This document shows positions 1-9,503 of a stretch of 26,697 nucleotides of DNA, in pieces. Source of the stretch: Blattamonas nauphoetae (taxonomy: Eukaryota; Preaxostyla; Oxymonadida); NCBI GenBank assembly GCA_033064195.1, contig JARBJD010000642.1:1-26697 (forward strand), given 5' to 3'. The notes beneath the pieces were generated by a model that saw only the letters and a program-made list of their open reading frames with translations, searched no databases and was not told the DNA's origin. The translations under genes and the position numbers were made by a program. Each line of letters begins with the position of its first letter. The first letter of the stretch is position 1.

Positions 1-1
1 T

Positions 2-667
2 GATCCTACATTCGACAAGTTCAAACCAATACTGAACGTTCCTTATGTGAAAGTGAAATACGATGATGCACTTCCATTTCTCTTGGAACTCTCTGAATCA
101 AAAGCTGCTTATGAAGAAATTATTGACAATCAGTGGCAGAATAGAATCACTGATGAATGCAGAGAGAATCTCTTTGACTCACTGTACATTGATGACTTCT
201 CAGTTCAGAATCTCCAAACAATTATCCTCCTTGATGACTGTCGTAGAATCCTAGGTGAATGTAGAACAGCCAAAAATAGAATGACAATGATGGACTTGCT
301 ACTCGAGAATCGACAACCGAAATTCACTTTCTTTCTGACGATGCATGAGCTCTTCAGTTTGTCAGCAGACATGAAGTCCAACATTGATTCGATGTGGATT
401 TTTGGAGGATTCAACAAAGAACGAATCAGTAGAGTCTATCCTCAGTTGAACTCTCCAATTGATATTCGACAATTCTGGAACATTTACCAACGAAAACAAA
501 AATGTGAAGCAATCATTCTTCGATACAACACAGATGGAGTTGCACTCACAGAGATCAACAAAGAAGGGTTAAACCGAACTGTCCGTGAACTCTTGAATGA
601 GATTACCGATTGTATCGTCAAGACTTCGAAGCCTCATGCTGAGAGTATCTGTCAACGCTCGAATTGA
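2..667 (+). CDS. A32/FtsK-HerA-type genome-packaging ATPase, 3' part
   Basis: The frame is open to the left edge, so the gene starts outside the window and the P-loop is not seen. The visible part of about 221 residues has a Walker B strand, TIILLDDC, near 217-246. It is followed by the segment FTFFLTMHELF and then SMWIFGGFNKERISRVYPQ, which match the sensor strand and the following helix of the A32-like packaging ATPases of Polintons, virophages and nucleocytoplasmic large DNA viruses. These enzymes pump genomic DNA into preformed capsids. The gene ends in TGA at 665-667 and overlaps the 3' end of the opposing small ORF by about 99 bp. Family assignment rests on the Walker B and sensor pattern and on the neighbouring Polinton genes. 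Confidence 0.7.
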   Translation, partial: DPTFDKFKPILNVPYVKVKYDDALPFLLELSESKAAYEEIIDNQWQNRITDECRENLFDSLYIDDFSVQNLQTIILLDDCRRILGECRTAKNRMTMMDLLLENRQPKFTFFLTMHELFSLSADMKSNIDSMWIFGGFNKERISRVYPQLNSPIDIRQFWNIYQRKQKCEAIILRYNTDGVALTEINKEGLNRTVRELLNEITDCIVKTSKPHAESICQRSN

Positions 668-928
668 TTCTTCAATGTCTGATAATCTTTGATCAATCGA
701 AAGTGAATTAGGAGGAGTGGAAGCATCGACATATCGTTTCCTCAGTGCTATCTCACCTCTTATTTTTGTGATTCTGTATCCATCGATTTGGATCATCCTA
801 TTCAGTTTCTGAGTTGTGTACTCATTCAGTTCTTTTCTATTCTTCTCCAAGTATCTCTGAAAGTCGTGGATGTTTGTGAACTCTTTCTGCTCAGGATCAA
901 ACGGTTCTAATATTTTCAGTGATGACAT
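569..928 (-). CDS. small coiled-coil protein of unknown function (Polinton accessory ORF)
   Basis: A 119-residue ORF with an ATG at 926-928, directly preceded by a T-rich stretch and CTTAAATG. It resembles the start context of the other minus-strand genes but lacks the TTTGTA core. I do not recognise the family. The C-terminal third (SIDQRLSDIEESIRALTDTL and onward) has heptad-like hydrophobic spacing and probably forms a coiled coil. The N-terminal part is rich in charged residues. There is no signal peptide, membrane span or cysteine cluster. It converges on the ATPase gene and overlaps its last 99 bp on the opposite strand, so one of the two C-termini may not be under selection. It lies 99 bp downstream of the integrase stop and could be a late structural or regulatory protein. 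Confidence 0.5.
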   Translation of the reverse strand: MSSLKILEPFDPEQKEFTNIHDFQRYLEKNRKELNEYTTQKLNRMIQIDGYRITKIRGEIALRKRYVDASTPPNSLSIDQRLSDIEESIRALTDTLSMRLRSLDDTIGNLIQEFTDSSV

Positions 929-965
929 TTAAGTGAAATAAAAATATTTGAAACATTATTGAAAA

Positions 966-1029
966 CGAACAAAGTTCTCAGATCGAAGATCGCACTACGC
1001 TAGATTGAAGCGAACGAAGTTCTGAGGTC
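966..1029. repeat. short direct repeat between small ORF and integrase
   Basis: CGAACAAAGTTCTCAGATC at 966-984 recurs as CGAACGAAGTTCTGAGGTC at 1011-1029, with three differences. The second copy covers the integrase stop codon. This may be a transcription end or regulatory signal, or chance. Confidence 0.35.
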
Positions 1030-2950
1030 AGAATAGACCGAATTCCGCGATGAATTCTGGAGTTAAGTCGTCAATAGAGTCTGCATGGAACTTTGTGTGT
1101 TGGATTGGAACGTAGACAACTTTTGATAAACATGTGAGTCCATTCAGTAGAGTAGCTACCACATTTCCGTGCTTGTATTCAATGAATTTCCCCACGAATT
1201 GAAACTGTCTACGCTTCTTCTGAAACTTCGCAACAGTCTTGTACAAATCAAGGTGGATCAACAGAATGTTTCCTGGTTTGTATTTCCATAGCATCTGAGT
1301 TGTCTGCTGTCTTTGGATGGCCTTCAATTGTTCTTCACAACTGGAGATGTACAGTGCTTCGATCTCTCGATTGTTTTGTGCTTGCTCTGGAGTGAATTTG
1401 TTCCAGTACGCCCGATGCGGAGTCATGTTGTAGTATTCAACCATCTGATTCATCAATGAATGATTTGCCATCTGTGTTGTATTGTCTTGGAATCCATCTC
1501 TGATTGTTCTGATCACTCGATCGACAATTCGATTATGATTTGTGAATGGTGAGCTTGTGAAATAAGTACTGACATTCTGATCCTTGAAAAACTCTGATGC
1601 TTCTCCACTTGTCCATGCTGCTTCACCATCTCCTCGAATGTTGTTGACATGAACTCCACGATGATTTATCAGATCGTTGATTGCAGTCTTGACTTTGCTC
1701 CATGATTTATCCAGAACAGGAATCACAACCAGGTATTTAGTGTTGATGTTAATTGCGAAGAGGTAGATCTGAAGAACTGTTTTCGAAGTTGGTGATTGGA
1801 TAAAAACGAGATCAATTTCCCATGATCCATTCTTGGGAGAAAAGTATGGTCGATCACAATTCTGTGGAACCTTTCTGTCAGATGTCTTCTGTGGATCACC
1901 AGTTATTGCTTTGGACATGAACTGCATCTTTGATCGAAATGGATACACGATTTTCTCTGTTGTTTTAGGAATCATTGGTGGATCAATTCTCATTCTGTCA
2001 CTTCCTTTTTCTCTCTGTATTTTTCTCGGATGTGCTACACTCCATCTGTGATCAAATTCCTCATACCAATCCAGAAATGATCTTCCTCCGAATGGGATTT
2101 GTTTTGTGTGAGTCAGAATGAAGTCAAGATCTTCGTTCGCAATCTTTCTGTTTATCGAGGCTCGAACGAATGTGTCTCTGTTCATTTTATTTGCATCCAG
2201 AATGTGTGATGTAATAAAGTGTTCAATCTGCTTTTGATTTTTCATTATTGAGTTCTCAGCTTTGATCTGTTCATCTTCTGAATCGTTTCTCTGTTGATGA
2301 TCAAACAATCCTTTCATTTGTGCCAACTTATTGAGCACTTGCTGTGTCGTCGGTTCGTAGTGTCTGATCTCTCTCACAGGGTGTTTGAATGGAGTTGTTC
2401 TGATTGACATTGGTGGATTGGGAATTATGTCATCATCGTCCTCCTCTTCAAATTTCCTCTCCTTCATTGGATATTCATATTCAAACCCCATTGATTTCAA
2501 GTTTCTCATCTGTCCAGGAAGAACTAGGTCTTCAGGTGATTGAATTGCTATTGGTCTTTGCACTGGAATTGGTATTGGTCTTGCCTCTGCAGGCCTTCGA
2601 ATCCGTGGTGAAAAATTCACTCTCTGAGTCACCTCGTGATGATAAAATTGATATGCTTCGAATGCAAGTTTAGCAGTGCTATCCCGAATACGAACTCCTA
2701 GGAAGTTGCTTACAAATTGTTGAACTACTCTTCTTCCATCAGGTAGTGATAATTCAGGAGATAAACCTCCATTGAACCAATCCTCGAAGTATGTTTCATC
2801 ATTTCCATCAAAAGGTCCATTAGAATCAGCGCCATGATAGACAGGTAAAACGTTAGTTAAAGTCCATTTCTTTTCGACTATTTCGTTTTTGGAATGCTGT
2901 GTGCACCGAAGAAGTCTATTCACTAAAGTATTGATCTGTCGAGTGTTCAT
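1028..2950 (-). CDS. Polinton retroviral-type (rve) DDE integrase
   Basis: A whole 640-residue frame. It should insert the element's linear DNA into the host genome. The catalytic core runs from about residue 370 to 510. The first acidic residue is in GSWEIDLVFI (380), the second in IRGDGEAAW (441), and the third acidic position is in NHNRIVDRVIRT (477), giving the 35-residue spacing typical of retroviral and Polinton integrases. YYNMTPHRAYWNKFTPEQA is the usual segment after the core. Residues 555-640 contain a basic beta-rich stretch (WKYKPGNILLI) that fits an SH3-like C-terminal domain; no clear chromodomain is seen. The N-terminal 300 residues are family-specific, with an acidic run EEEDDDD near 168. 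ATG at 2948-2950 follows TTTGTAGAAATG, the shared start signal. It lies immediately downstream of the polymerase region. Confidence 0.9.
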   Translation of the reverse strand: MNTRQINTLVNRLLRCTQHSKNEIVEKKWTLTNVLPVYHGADSNGPFDGNDETYFEDWFNGGLSPELSLPDGRRVVQQFVSNFLGVRIRDSTAKLAFEAYQFYHHEVTQRVNFSPRIRRPAEARPIPIPVQRPIAIQSPEDLVLPGQMRNLKSMGFEYEYPMKERKFEEEDDDDIIPNPPMSIRTTPFKHPVREIRHYEPTTQQVLNKLAQMKGLFDHQQRNDSEDEQIKAENSIMKNQKQIEHFITSHILDANKMNRDTFVRASINRKIANEDLDFILTHTKQIPFGGRSFLDWYEEFDHRWSVAHPRKIQREKGSDRMRIDPPMIPKTTEKIVYPFRSKMQFMSKAITGDPQKTSDRKVPQNCDRPYFSPKNGSWEIDLVFIQSPTSKTVLQIYLFAININTKYLVVIPVLDKSWSKVKTAINDLINHRGVHVNNIRGDGEAAWTSGEASEFFKDQNVSTYFTSSPFTNHNRIVDRVIRTIRDGFQDNTTQMANHSLMNQMVEYYNMTPHRAYWNKFTPEQAQNNREIEALYISSCEEQLKAIQRQQTTQMLWKYKPGNILLIHLDLYKTVAKFQKKRRQFQFVGKFIEYKHGNVVATLLNGLTCLSKVVYVPIQHTKFHADSIDDLTPEFIAEFGLF

Positions 2951-2972
2951 TTCTACAAAAATAAAGTTTGTG
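2951..2972 (-). promoter_or_regulatory. start-site motif of integrase gene
   Basis: Read on the minus strand, TTTATTTTTGTAGAAATG abuts the integrase start codon. The TTTGTA core and AAATG match the starts at 7365, 7798, 10097 and 13207. It implies transcription starting at or within a few bases of the start codon. Confidence 0.45.
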
Positions 2973-5900
2973 TTGATTCAATAATATAATCAGTTGCTTT
3001 CAGTCCATGAATGAATGGAGGACACGATTCATTTTCAAGTACGATTGCCTTCAGATGGATTCCACTGAGACTGAGTTTCTGCTGTTGTATTTTCGCAATC
3101 TCAAATCCATTTCTATCCTCTTCGCTCACGATTCTTCTCGTCTGGAACGCATCATTCTGATGCTTGAACCGTTTTACGGTGAAGTTCAGTGTTGTCGTCA
3201 CAGTTTTCTCTCCGTTCAGACACTTCACATAATCGTCACTTGTGATGGTTGTCTTCTTCAGAGACACTCCTTTGATCTTGCATTTCTCATCGAGAGAGTA
3301 GCACTTGGGTGCAAGACAGATCATCTGTTCACCTTCTTTTTCAATTGCTCATCCCAACAGCTTCTTCTCATCATCAACTCCCTTTTCTGGATTGGGAAAC
3401 CATTCATATTTGTGTTCATCATAGAATTCCTTGTCAGCAATCACATATTCAAATTGTTGATGAATTCCAGCATTTGGATCACCTGATATTGCCCAATAGG
3501 CAGAATCAGTATCACCCTCACAGAAATGAATCTTGTTCATGTCTAGGCATTTGTACATGAAGTTGTAGATGAAATTCAGATACCAGAACTTAGCATTGTC
3601 GAGTGTGAACACTGCTTCTTGCAGACATGTCTTGCATGATGCTTTCTCTCGATCTTCAATCACGATGTAGTTGTCCTCATTGATTTCTCGAGTCGCTACA
3701 AATCCTTTCATCATTTGTTTCAAGTATGTTCTCTTCTCATTGCAGATTGTGATTGAGTTGTATTTCTCAGTGTTCATTCCATCGTATCCATAACTTCCAT
3801 TCAAGTTGGTCTTACAGAACTGTTCTTTTCCTTTGTTTCCAACCTTCATTGCTTCAATTCGATCATTCATAAATGAAGTCACAAATGGTTCAAATCCAGC
3901 ATGTCTCGAGAACACTATCACACTCTTAATGTCGTCGACAATGAAGTGGCAATAGTCGATGAGGAACCACAGATAGTATGTCGAAAAGAACATGTACTGA
4001 TCGTGTGTGCTCAAGAGTTGAGTTAGCTTTCTTTGTTTGTCATCAGTCTTCAATCCATGCTTCTTCATCAGTGAATATGTCTTCTCTCCAATGTTTTCTT
4101 CTGTTGTATTGACCACAATGTTTCTGAAGATTGGTGGGAAGTTAATGAACTCATTTATGTACTTCTCGTCGATGTGTCCTTTCAGTTCTGCAACGAACAA
4201 TGTCTTCTGATTTTTGTCTTCGATAATCTTACGGCATTCTTTATCTCCTGTTGCGGTGAATAAGCATCGTCCTGGCATGTACATTCTGTGATTCGTGTAT
4301 GGATTGTTCTTGTTCTTGATTGATGAGAAAGCACTTGGATCGAGGGAATTAAAGTCAACACCACAGACGTGAGTCACGATGTGTTCTGTATCAATGGAGA
4401 CAACTTTTCCATCTTCATATGTGAAGTGATTGATTGGGGTCACATCTTTGATGTTCTGTCGATGTTGAACATTCGATAATCCACCAGTCACTGCAGCTCT
4501 CAGTTTGTGATAGGTCTGCTCATGTGTCAGAGTCATTGGCAATGATTTCCATATGCAGTATTTCTTCAATTGAATTCTCAATCGAGTGAGATGTTCATCC
4601 TTGTCTGACTTGAATGTGTTGCAGTAGTCACAGCAGATCTTCACGTTCTCTTTTGAATGTCCTTTCGAATTGTCGATTCTATCCAGTGTTGGTCGAACTG
4701 CTTGTGAGAAGTGACTCTTGCAGATGTAGCACACTCTCTTGCACTGTTGAACAAACCAATCGAAATCTGCTTCAGTGACATTTTTATCAGTGCTGCGATG
4801 TGCTTTCTGGTCTTGATAAATGTACGATGCAACTTTGTACTTCCAGTATTGCTTGGTGATTTTTATTTCACCAGATTGATCCACTCCATTGAAATCATCA
4901 TCAATATCAAAGTCCTTGTAGGCACATGCATATTTGATTGCTGAAGCATTGGCTGACAGTGAGAGATTGTGCAACATATCCACTTTGTATTGGAAGTTCA
5001 GATCAATGAGATTGTCAAGTGGTGCAATCATGCATTCAACGTCTCTGATGTTGTAGAATTTCAGATACTCCCAACGGTTCTTGAATCCTTGTCTGTTCCA
5101 ATCATCAAGGTACATTTGGTAATCTGGGTCGGACATTTCACTGTTGTTCAGACTCGAATAGAATTCATATTTGGAGAATGGTTCTTGTTTGCTCAGCACT
5201 GTGTTATAGTCTGATGAGTCAAATGATTCGTAAGCAAAGAATGATTTCTGAAGTGTAGTGTTTCCACCAAAAGCCTTTACTGCTTTATCCAATGTCATTG
5301 GTCCTGTGTATGACATCATGTCTATGAATCGAAGCACCTGTTGTGATCTCTCATGTCTGATCAACACTTGTTTGTACTTTGTTGTGGATCCAAGAAAGCT
5401 CACCACTTTCCAATCCTTGTCAACGAGATCACGAAAGATGAGATTGATGTCGAATCTAGAACTGTTGAATCCAATCACACTGACTTCATTTTGTGAGGGT
5501 ATTTCCAGGTCTTCGTAGTAGTTGTCATCTCGTACTGTCTCAGCATATCTGAAGAGTTCTCTGATCCATTGCTTCACAAAGTCCTTTCCATCTCGAAGAT
5601 CAAAGTAGATTGACTTCACACCTGATTTTGTTTTGATTGCAGATGCAACGGAGAGAGGCTTCAAGTGTGAGATCAGTTGTGTGTTGTCATCAGAGAATAA
5701 ATTGTCAAGAATGAGATCTTCCATGGTTTCGAAATCGTATGTGATGTAGTATTGTGTTGGTTTGAATTCGTCTTGTCTTTTGTGTGCCATCAGAAATTCA
5801 AATGTTCGATTGTTGAGAATATGTGGAACGTACGGTCTTGGAGTTTTGTCCAGGGAGATCTTCTTCACATGTTTTCCATCAAGTTCTTTGCACTCTTTGA

Positions 5901-7365
5901 GATGCTTCTCGTAGTATGTCTTGAAGTGAGAATCCTTGACTTGGAATCCTCTTGACTGACAATAAGGACAGAGTTTGTATCCAGTGATTTTCTCAGGATC
6001 AACAATGAACATCACATGAACGAGAGTTGCAGTAAGTGGAATCATCAAGATGGGAAGAACTCTTGCATCGTCATTTTCGTTGACATACGATTGACTGAGG
6101 AAATAACGTTTCTTGTCTTCGTCGTACTCATAAATGTGAACTGTGATGTTGTGTCTAATCATTTCTTTCTCCAAATCACAAGCGATATCAAATCCAGGAG
6201 ATTTTCGTAAGTGTTCAGTAAGCTGATGTGGCTTCAGGTGAGTCAGATTCATTGATTCTGCGAACAATCTTTTTGCTTCAACGTTTCTCATGTTGATTGA
6301 TATCTTCTTCCCTGGAACCTCAGGAAGTGTGAGGAACGACAATGATTGAAAGAAGCAGATGTTGAACTCAGAATCGATGTACCGAACGTTTCTCGTTTTG
6401 ATGTGTTCAGTGAGAATGGCATTTGCTTTTCCTGCAACTGGGAATCGATAGACTGCAACCAGAATGGAGTGGAATGCGATGTACATTGTCTTCGTATCCA
6501 TCAGTGTTCTCTCCTGTGATTCTTTGATCAGATTGATCGCATATTTTGAATACTCAGTGATGTCTCCTGCACTTCTGATCACAGTTGGGAAACTCTTCGA
6601 TGTGTTCTCCAGTTCTGGTCTGAAGTCTTTGTAAGTTGTCTCATCTTTGTCTTTTCTCTCAATAATCTTTCCAAAGTCAATACTAATCTTGAATGGATGA
6701 TCTTTCTCTTTGTCGAACACTGCTTTGATGAAGGTTGTGATTTCTTCAACGTTCTTCAGATGGTTGTGGAAGTACAGTTGATATGGTTTTCCATTATCTT
6801 CAACCTTCTCGACCTCATTCTTTTTGAACTTCCTTCGTGCATCCATGAGACAAGAATTGAATGCTACTTTGTCACGCGGTTCAGCAAGTACTATGCATTC
6901 TTCAAATCCATCAAATGTCTGCACTTCTCTTTTTTCCATTTGTTCATTTTTCTTTTGAATGATCAACAGATTCTTCATCCAATGATCCATCAGTTTCTCT
7001 TCAATTGAATTCAATTTCCATGTCATTCTGAACACTTGCTTTTTCAGTTCATCTTTGTTCACTCTTGGATTTGCTTTCATGTTTTCCACGATCATTCGGC
7101 GAGCGAGTCGATCTTCTGACGCCATCTGTTGTCGAAGTTTAACTTGTTCAATAAAATCTGGAATGAGATTGAGATCGAGATTCTTTGTTGGATGTGGAAA
7201 CTCGAGATCTGTGTGTTGAAGCATATTCAGAAGAAATGAACGATGATGTTGATAATTTGTGCTGTCTGGAATATACGTTCGACCATCAATAAATTGAAAT
7301 TGTGTATTCGGAAAGAGGTCTCGAATTTCTTGAATTCTTTCCTTGACTGGTTGTAGCAGTGCCAT
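2953..7365 (-). pseudogene. Polinton protein-primed family B DNA polymerase region, with embedded HNH-like module
   Basis: Replicative polymerase of the element, of the type primed by a terminal protein. From the start at 7365: an N-terminal extension containing SEFNICFFQSLSFLTL (about 335-350), a segment common in Polinton polymerases; a zinc-finger-like CPYC...H...H...C near 466-492; exonuclease motifs YDFETME (about 541), GFNSSRFDINL (about 630) and YNIRDVECM (about 768); then about 225 residues before motif A, containing an HNH-like zinc module (about 875-922); motif A VDFNSLDPSAF (about 1001); motif B NLNGSYGYDG (about 1186); motif C GDTDSAYW (about 1282); and a C-terminal thumb region. 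The region looks nearly whole, with about one break, and could be recent decay or an assembly error. It lies directly upstream of the integrase on the same strand. Confidence 0.88.
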
Positions 7366-7400
7366 TTACTACAAATTAAAAAATCCGAAAATAAAAAAAG
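7366..7400 (-). promoter_or_regulatory. start-site motif of polymerase gene
   Basis: On the minus strand a T-rich tract leads into TTTTTTAATTTGTAGTAAATG (last three bases are the start codon). It is nearly identical to the motif before 7798 and 10097, so it is a shared signal rather than chance AT-richness. Confidence 0.55.
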
Positions 7401-7408
7401 TTGAGCGT

Positions 7409-7798
7409 TTATTTCTGTTTTCTCAGATGGGGCTTTTTCGGTGCCTTTAACCAGGAATCAAGTCTAATTCTGAACACTTCACTTCCACCAATCTCTCGAT
7501 ATGTGAATGGAACCAGAACTTTCGTGTACTCACCAACGAGTTCACAATTGTATTTCTTCAGTTCATTTTCGACGAATGATTGAGTGTAGTGACGACGTTT
7601 TGCATTGTGAGGTCTGTTTCCTTGATTCCACAACTTTGGTTTTATTCTCCATTCAACTCCCTCATGAACATACGTCACCGGCACATTATTTCTGACATAC
7701 TCAGAGACTAGCGAACAGTTCTCTTCTCTCATTGATTCAATTAATGCTTGTTCCGAACATACTCGACGTCTTTCCTTGTACAACTCAGTTGGATTCAT
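7409..7798 (-). CDS. two-module member of an unrecognised repeated-module protein family
   Basis: A 129-residue basic protein, ATG at 7796-7798. It is built of two modules of about 57 residues. The first has ALIESMREENCSLVSEY, PVTYVHEGVEWRIKPKLW and GNRPHNAKRR. The second has FVENELKKYNCELVGEY, PFTYREIGGSEVFRIRLDSW and KKPHLRKQK. The modules match the second and third modules of the 197-residue protein at 9504-10097. The pattern (helix, NCELxxEY, beta-rich core, W, RPH plus basic tail) distantly recalls treble-clef CapR-like repeats of phage and giant-virus nucleases, but without their cysteines; that link is a guess. The gene lies 43 bp upstream of the polymerase start, on the same strand and with the same start motif, so it is probably an element gene. 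A DNA-binding role would fit the charge, but is not shown. Confidence 0.7.
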   Translation of the reverse strand: MNPTELYKERRRVCSEQALIESMREENCSLVSEYVRNNVPVTYVHEGVEWRIKPKLWNQGNRPHNAKRRHYTQSFVENELKKYNCELVGEYTKVLVPFTYREIGGSEVFRIRLDSWLKAPKKPHLRKQK

Positions 7799-7825
7799 TT
7801 AATACAAATTAAAAAATTCAAAATT
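7799..7825 (-). promoter_or_regulatory. start-site motif of two-module gene
   Basis: On the minus strand, AATTTTTTAATTTGTATTAA abuts the start codon at 7798. It carries the TTTGTA core and T-tract shared with the polymerase and the 10097 gene. Confidence 0.55.
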
Positions 7826-8900
7826 AGATTTTCTTTCGTTGATTTCTCAGTTTTGGATTTTTCACTGGAATCGAGGATCAATGGGTTCGATCACTCAATT
7901 CTCAAGAGTGCTTGTTTCGTTCTGATTTGTCGCGTTTCTGATTCTTCTGGTGCTCAGGATCATCGTGGTATGCTTCGTTTTTTGAAGATTTCGGACTTTT
8001 GCAGAGTTATTGAGCGATTCACAACCGGGTGCAGATCTTTGCACATTTATGTATTCTTCATCATTTCACTCTCACTTTCATCTTATTTCAGCTCTGTTTC
8101 AGCTGTTTTTGGTTGAATTGTTACTTGTTTCTCATTCGTTACCATCTCATTTTTGGTCTCACTTCCGTCTTCATTTTCTCGTTGTTTCCTGTTTTTAACC
8201 ACTTCATTCATACTCAGTTCGCTCAAACTTTTTCTCAATTGAATTGCACTAATTTCCGTTAAGTGAAGATTCCGGACTTTTACCGAGATCTCACTTTCAA
8301 CGGCTCACTTCATATCTCGGAATTTTTCCGTAATCTTCATCATATCACGTACTGTTTTGAATCATTTTTGTTGTTTTTAATAGAGAAAAACCGGAACACA
8401 GACCTAATTTTCACTATTGGTGTCACATTTCACGTCATTTTCACGATCGTCAATTTCCCTCTCAGTTTCATACTTGCCCGTTTCGTTCATGCTTGTTTCG
8501 CTTTCTTTTACTCTGTTTTTGTGAAAAAAGTGATGAAAAGTTGACTAAAATGATGTGCTAGTGAAGTGAGAACGGCCCACAAAATGGAAGTGATGTGAGA
8601 AAAATGGAGAGGAGTAATGGTTCAACTCGAGGTGAAATGTGGAGAGAATGATGTGAAAAAGAAGGGGCTGAAGTGGTGTTCAAACATGCAAACACTGTGA
8701 AAAGCTGTGAAATGACGAATCAAAAAAGTGAAATTTTGAGACAACTATCCGACAAAAAATTCTGAAAATTTGAGCACACCTTCCTCTAACAACGAGAAAG
8801 AAGGCGCAATATGTGAAAATCGGGGCAAAAATCTAATAGTGTGCAAGTTGTGAAGAAAAGAGTCGTCAAAACGGTGAAGTGAAGAACCAACAAAATGAAA
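7826..8900. other. unassigned sequence with strand-composition switch
   Basis: No convincing gene. From about 7850 to 8540 the plus strand is rich in T and C; from about 8540 to 9000 it is rich in A and G with many GTGAAA/GTGAAG words. The switch is abrupt near 8540. An imperfect inverted repeat sits at 8262-8340. The short open frames here follow from composition. Confidence 0.5.
8262..8340. repeat. imperfect inverted repeat, arms of about 35 bp
   Basis: The left arm contains GTGAAGATTCCGGACTTTTA and CCGAGATCTCACTT. The complement of the right arm reads ATGAAGATTACGGAAAAATT and CCGAGATATGAAGTGA. Only a few bases separate the arms, so a hairpin could form in RNA or DNA. Confidence 0.45.
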
Positions 8901-9458
8901 CTAAGGAAATGCACTATACGTCTCGCGTCGACTTATGTTCGTTAAAATGATGTAATAACGGAGTAAATGAAGTGAAAGTAGTGAAATGTGAAAATTCATG
9001 AAAAAGTGTCCGAAACTTGTGGTGACAAATGTCGAGATCCACCGAATCGTCACCTGACGTCGGGGAAGGAAATGGAGTGTAAAAACGTTAATAGGGGACG
9101 AAAGCGGTCCAGAAAATGATAGTGCTGAAAGTCCAAACCTCCCAGAAAAAATTTCGAGATTTTGACCATGGATATGGGTCGGATCAAACTTTTTTTTCAG
9201 AAAGTGTTTTTTATCGAAAATCCTACCTTTCAAAATGATTTCCGTCACAATCAAACGTGTTTGAACACAATTTGAGCCATAAAGCGGTTCATAGTGGCGA
9301 AATCCGAACATCGACTTTTTCGTCACTTTTTCGACCAAAGTTCGGTACACAGTTCGACGAATTCTCAACCGATTTTCATCAGGATTGTCTTGATCGAGGA
9401 CCGACAGTGTCCCCGAGATTTTAGAATTTTTTTCAGAATTTCTCGAAATGGTTATCAT
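8901..9458 (-). CDS. hypothetical ORF inside the duplicated segment
   Basis: A 185-residue ORF with ATG at 9456-9458, beginning 46 bp after the stop of the 197-residue gene. I recognise no family. The reason to keep it is comparative: the duplicated copy near 12.28-12.54 kb aligns to it without length changes over about 100 codons. Peptides such as DENRLRIRRTVYRTLV and KKHFLKKKFDP have clear counterparts there, though that copy is not open. The start codon itself is not clearly conserved between copies, and the N-terminal and C-terminal thirds look poorly constrained. It may be a real small gene, a 3' exon of its neighbour, or conserved non-coding sequence that happens to be open. Confidence 0.3.
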   Translation of the reverse strand: MITISRNSEKNSKISGTLSVLDQDNPDENRLRIRRTVYRTLVEKVTKKSMFGFRHYEPLYGSNCVQTRLIVTEIILKGRIFDKKHFLKKKFDPTHIHGQNLEIFSGRFGLSALSFSGPLSSPINVFTLHFLPRRQVTIRWISTFVTTSFGHFFMNFHISLLSLHLLRYYIILTNISRRETYSAFP

Positions 9459-9503
9459 GTTGGATTTCAGTGATTTGTGGTCAAAAATAGATTTTCAGTA
9501 GTT

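Larger units (their letters stand above)
1..7400. mobile_element. Polinton/Maverick-type element, core region (left end outside window)
   Basis: The packaging ATPase, the retroviral-type integrase and the protein-primed family B DNA polymerase lie within 7.4 kb, which is the diagnostic Polinton set. The ATPase runs in from the left edge on the plus strand; integrase and polymerase run on the minus strand towards it. Capsid, penton and maturation protease genes are not in the window. The right boundary is not fixed: terminal inverted repeats cannot be tested because the left end is missing, and genes with the same start-site motif continue to at least 14.8 kb. The element looks mostly whole in the visible part, with about one break in the polymerase region. 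The long frames suggest a fairly recent insertion. Confidence 0.85.

Noticed and set aside
2404-2673. Plus-strand ORFs antisense to integrase and polymerase
   Set aside because: Shadows of the minus-strand genes, with no start motif or domain.
2580-2950. N-terminal HHCC zinc finger in the integrase
   Set aside because: The N-terminal region does not show the paired histidines and cysteines in the needed spacing.
7828-7870. Possible C-terminal remnant of another repeated-module gene on the minus strand (KNPKLRNQRK-like end)
   Set aside because: Only about a dozen residues resemble the KKPHLRKQK end, and nothing upstream in the frame supports it.
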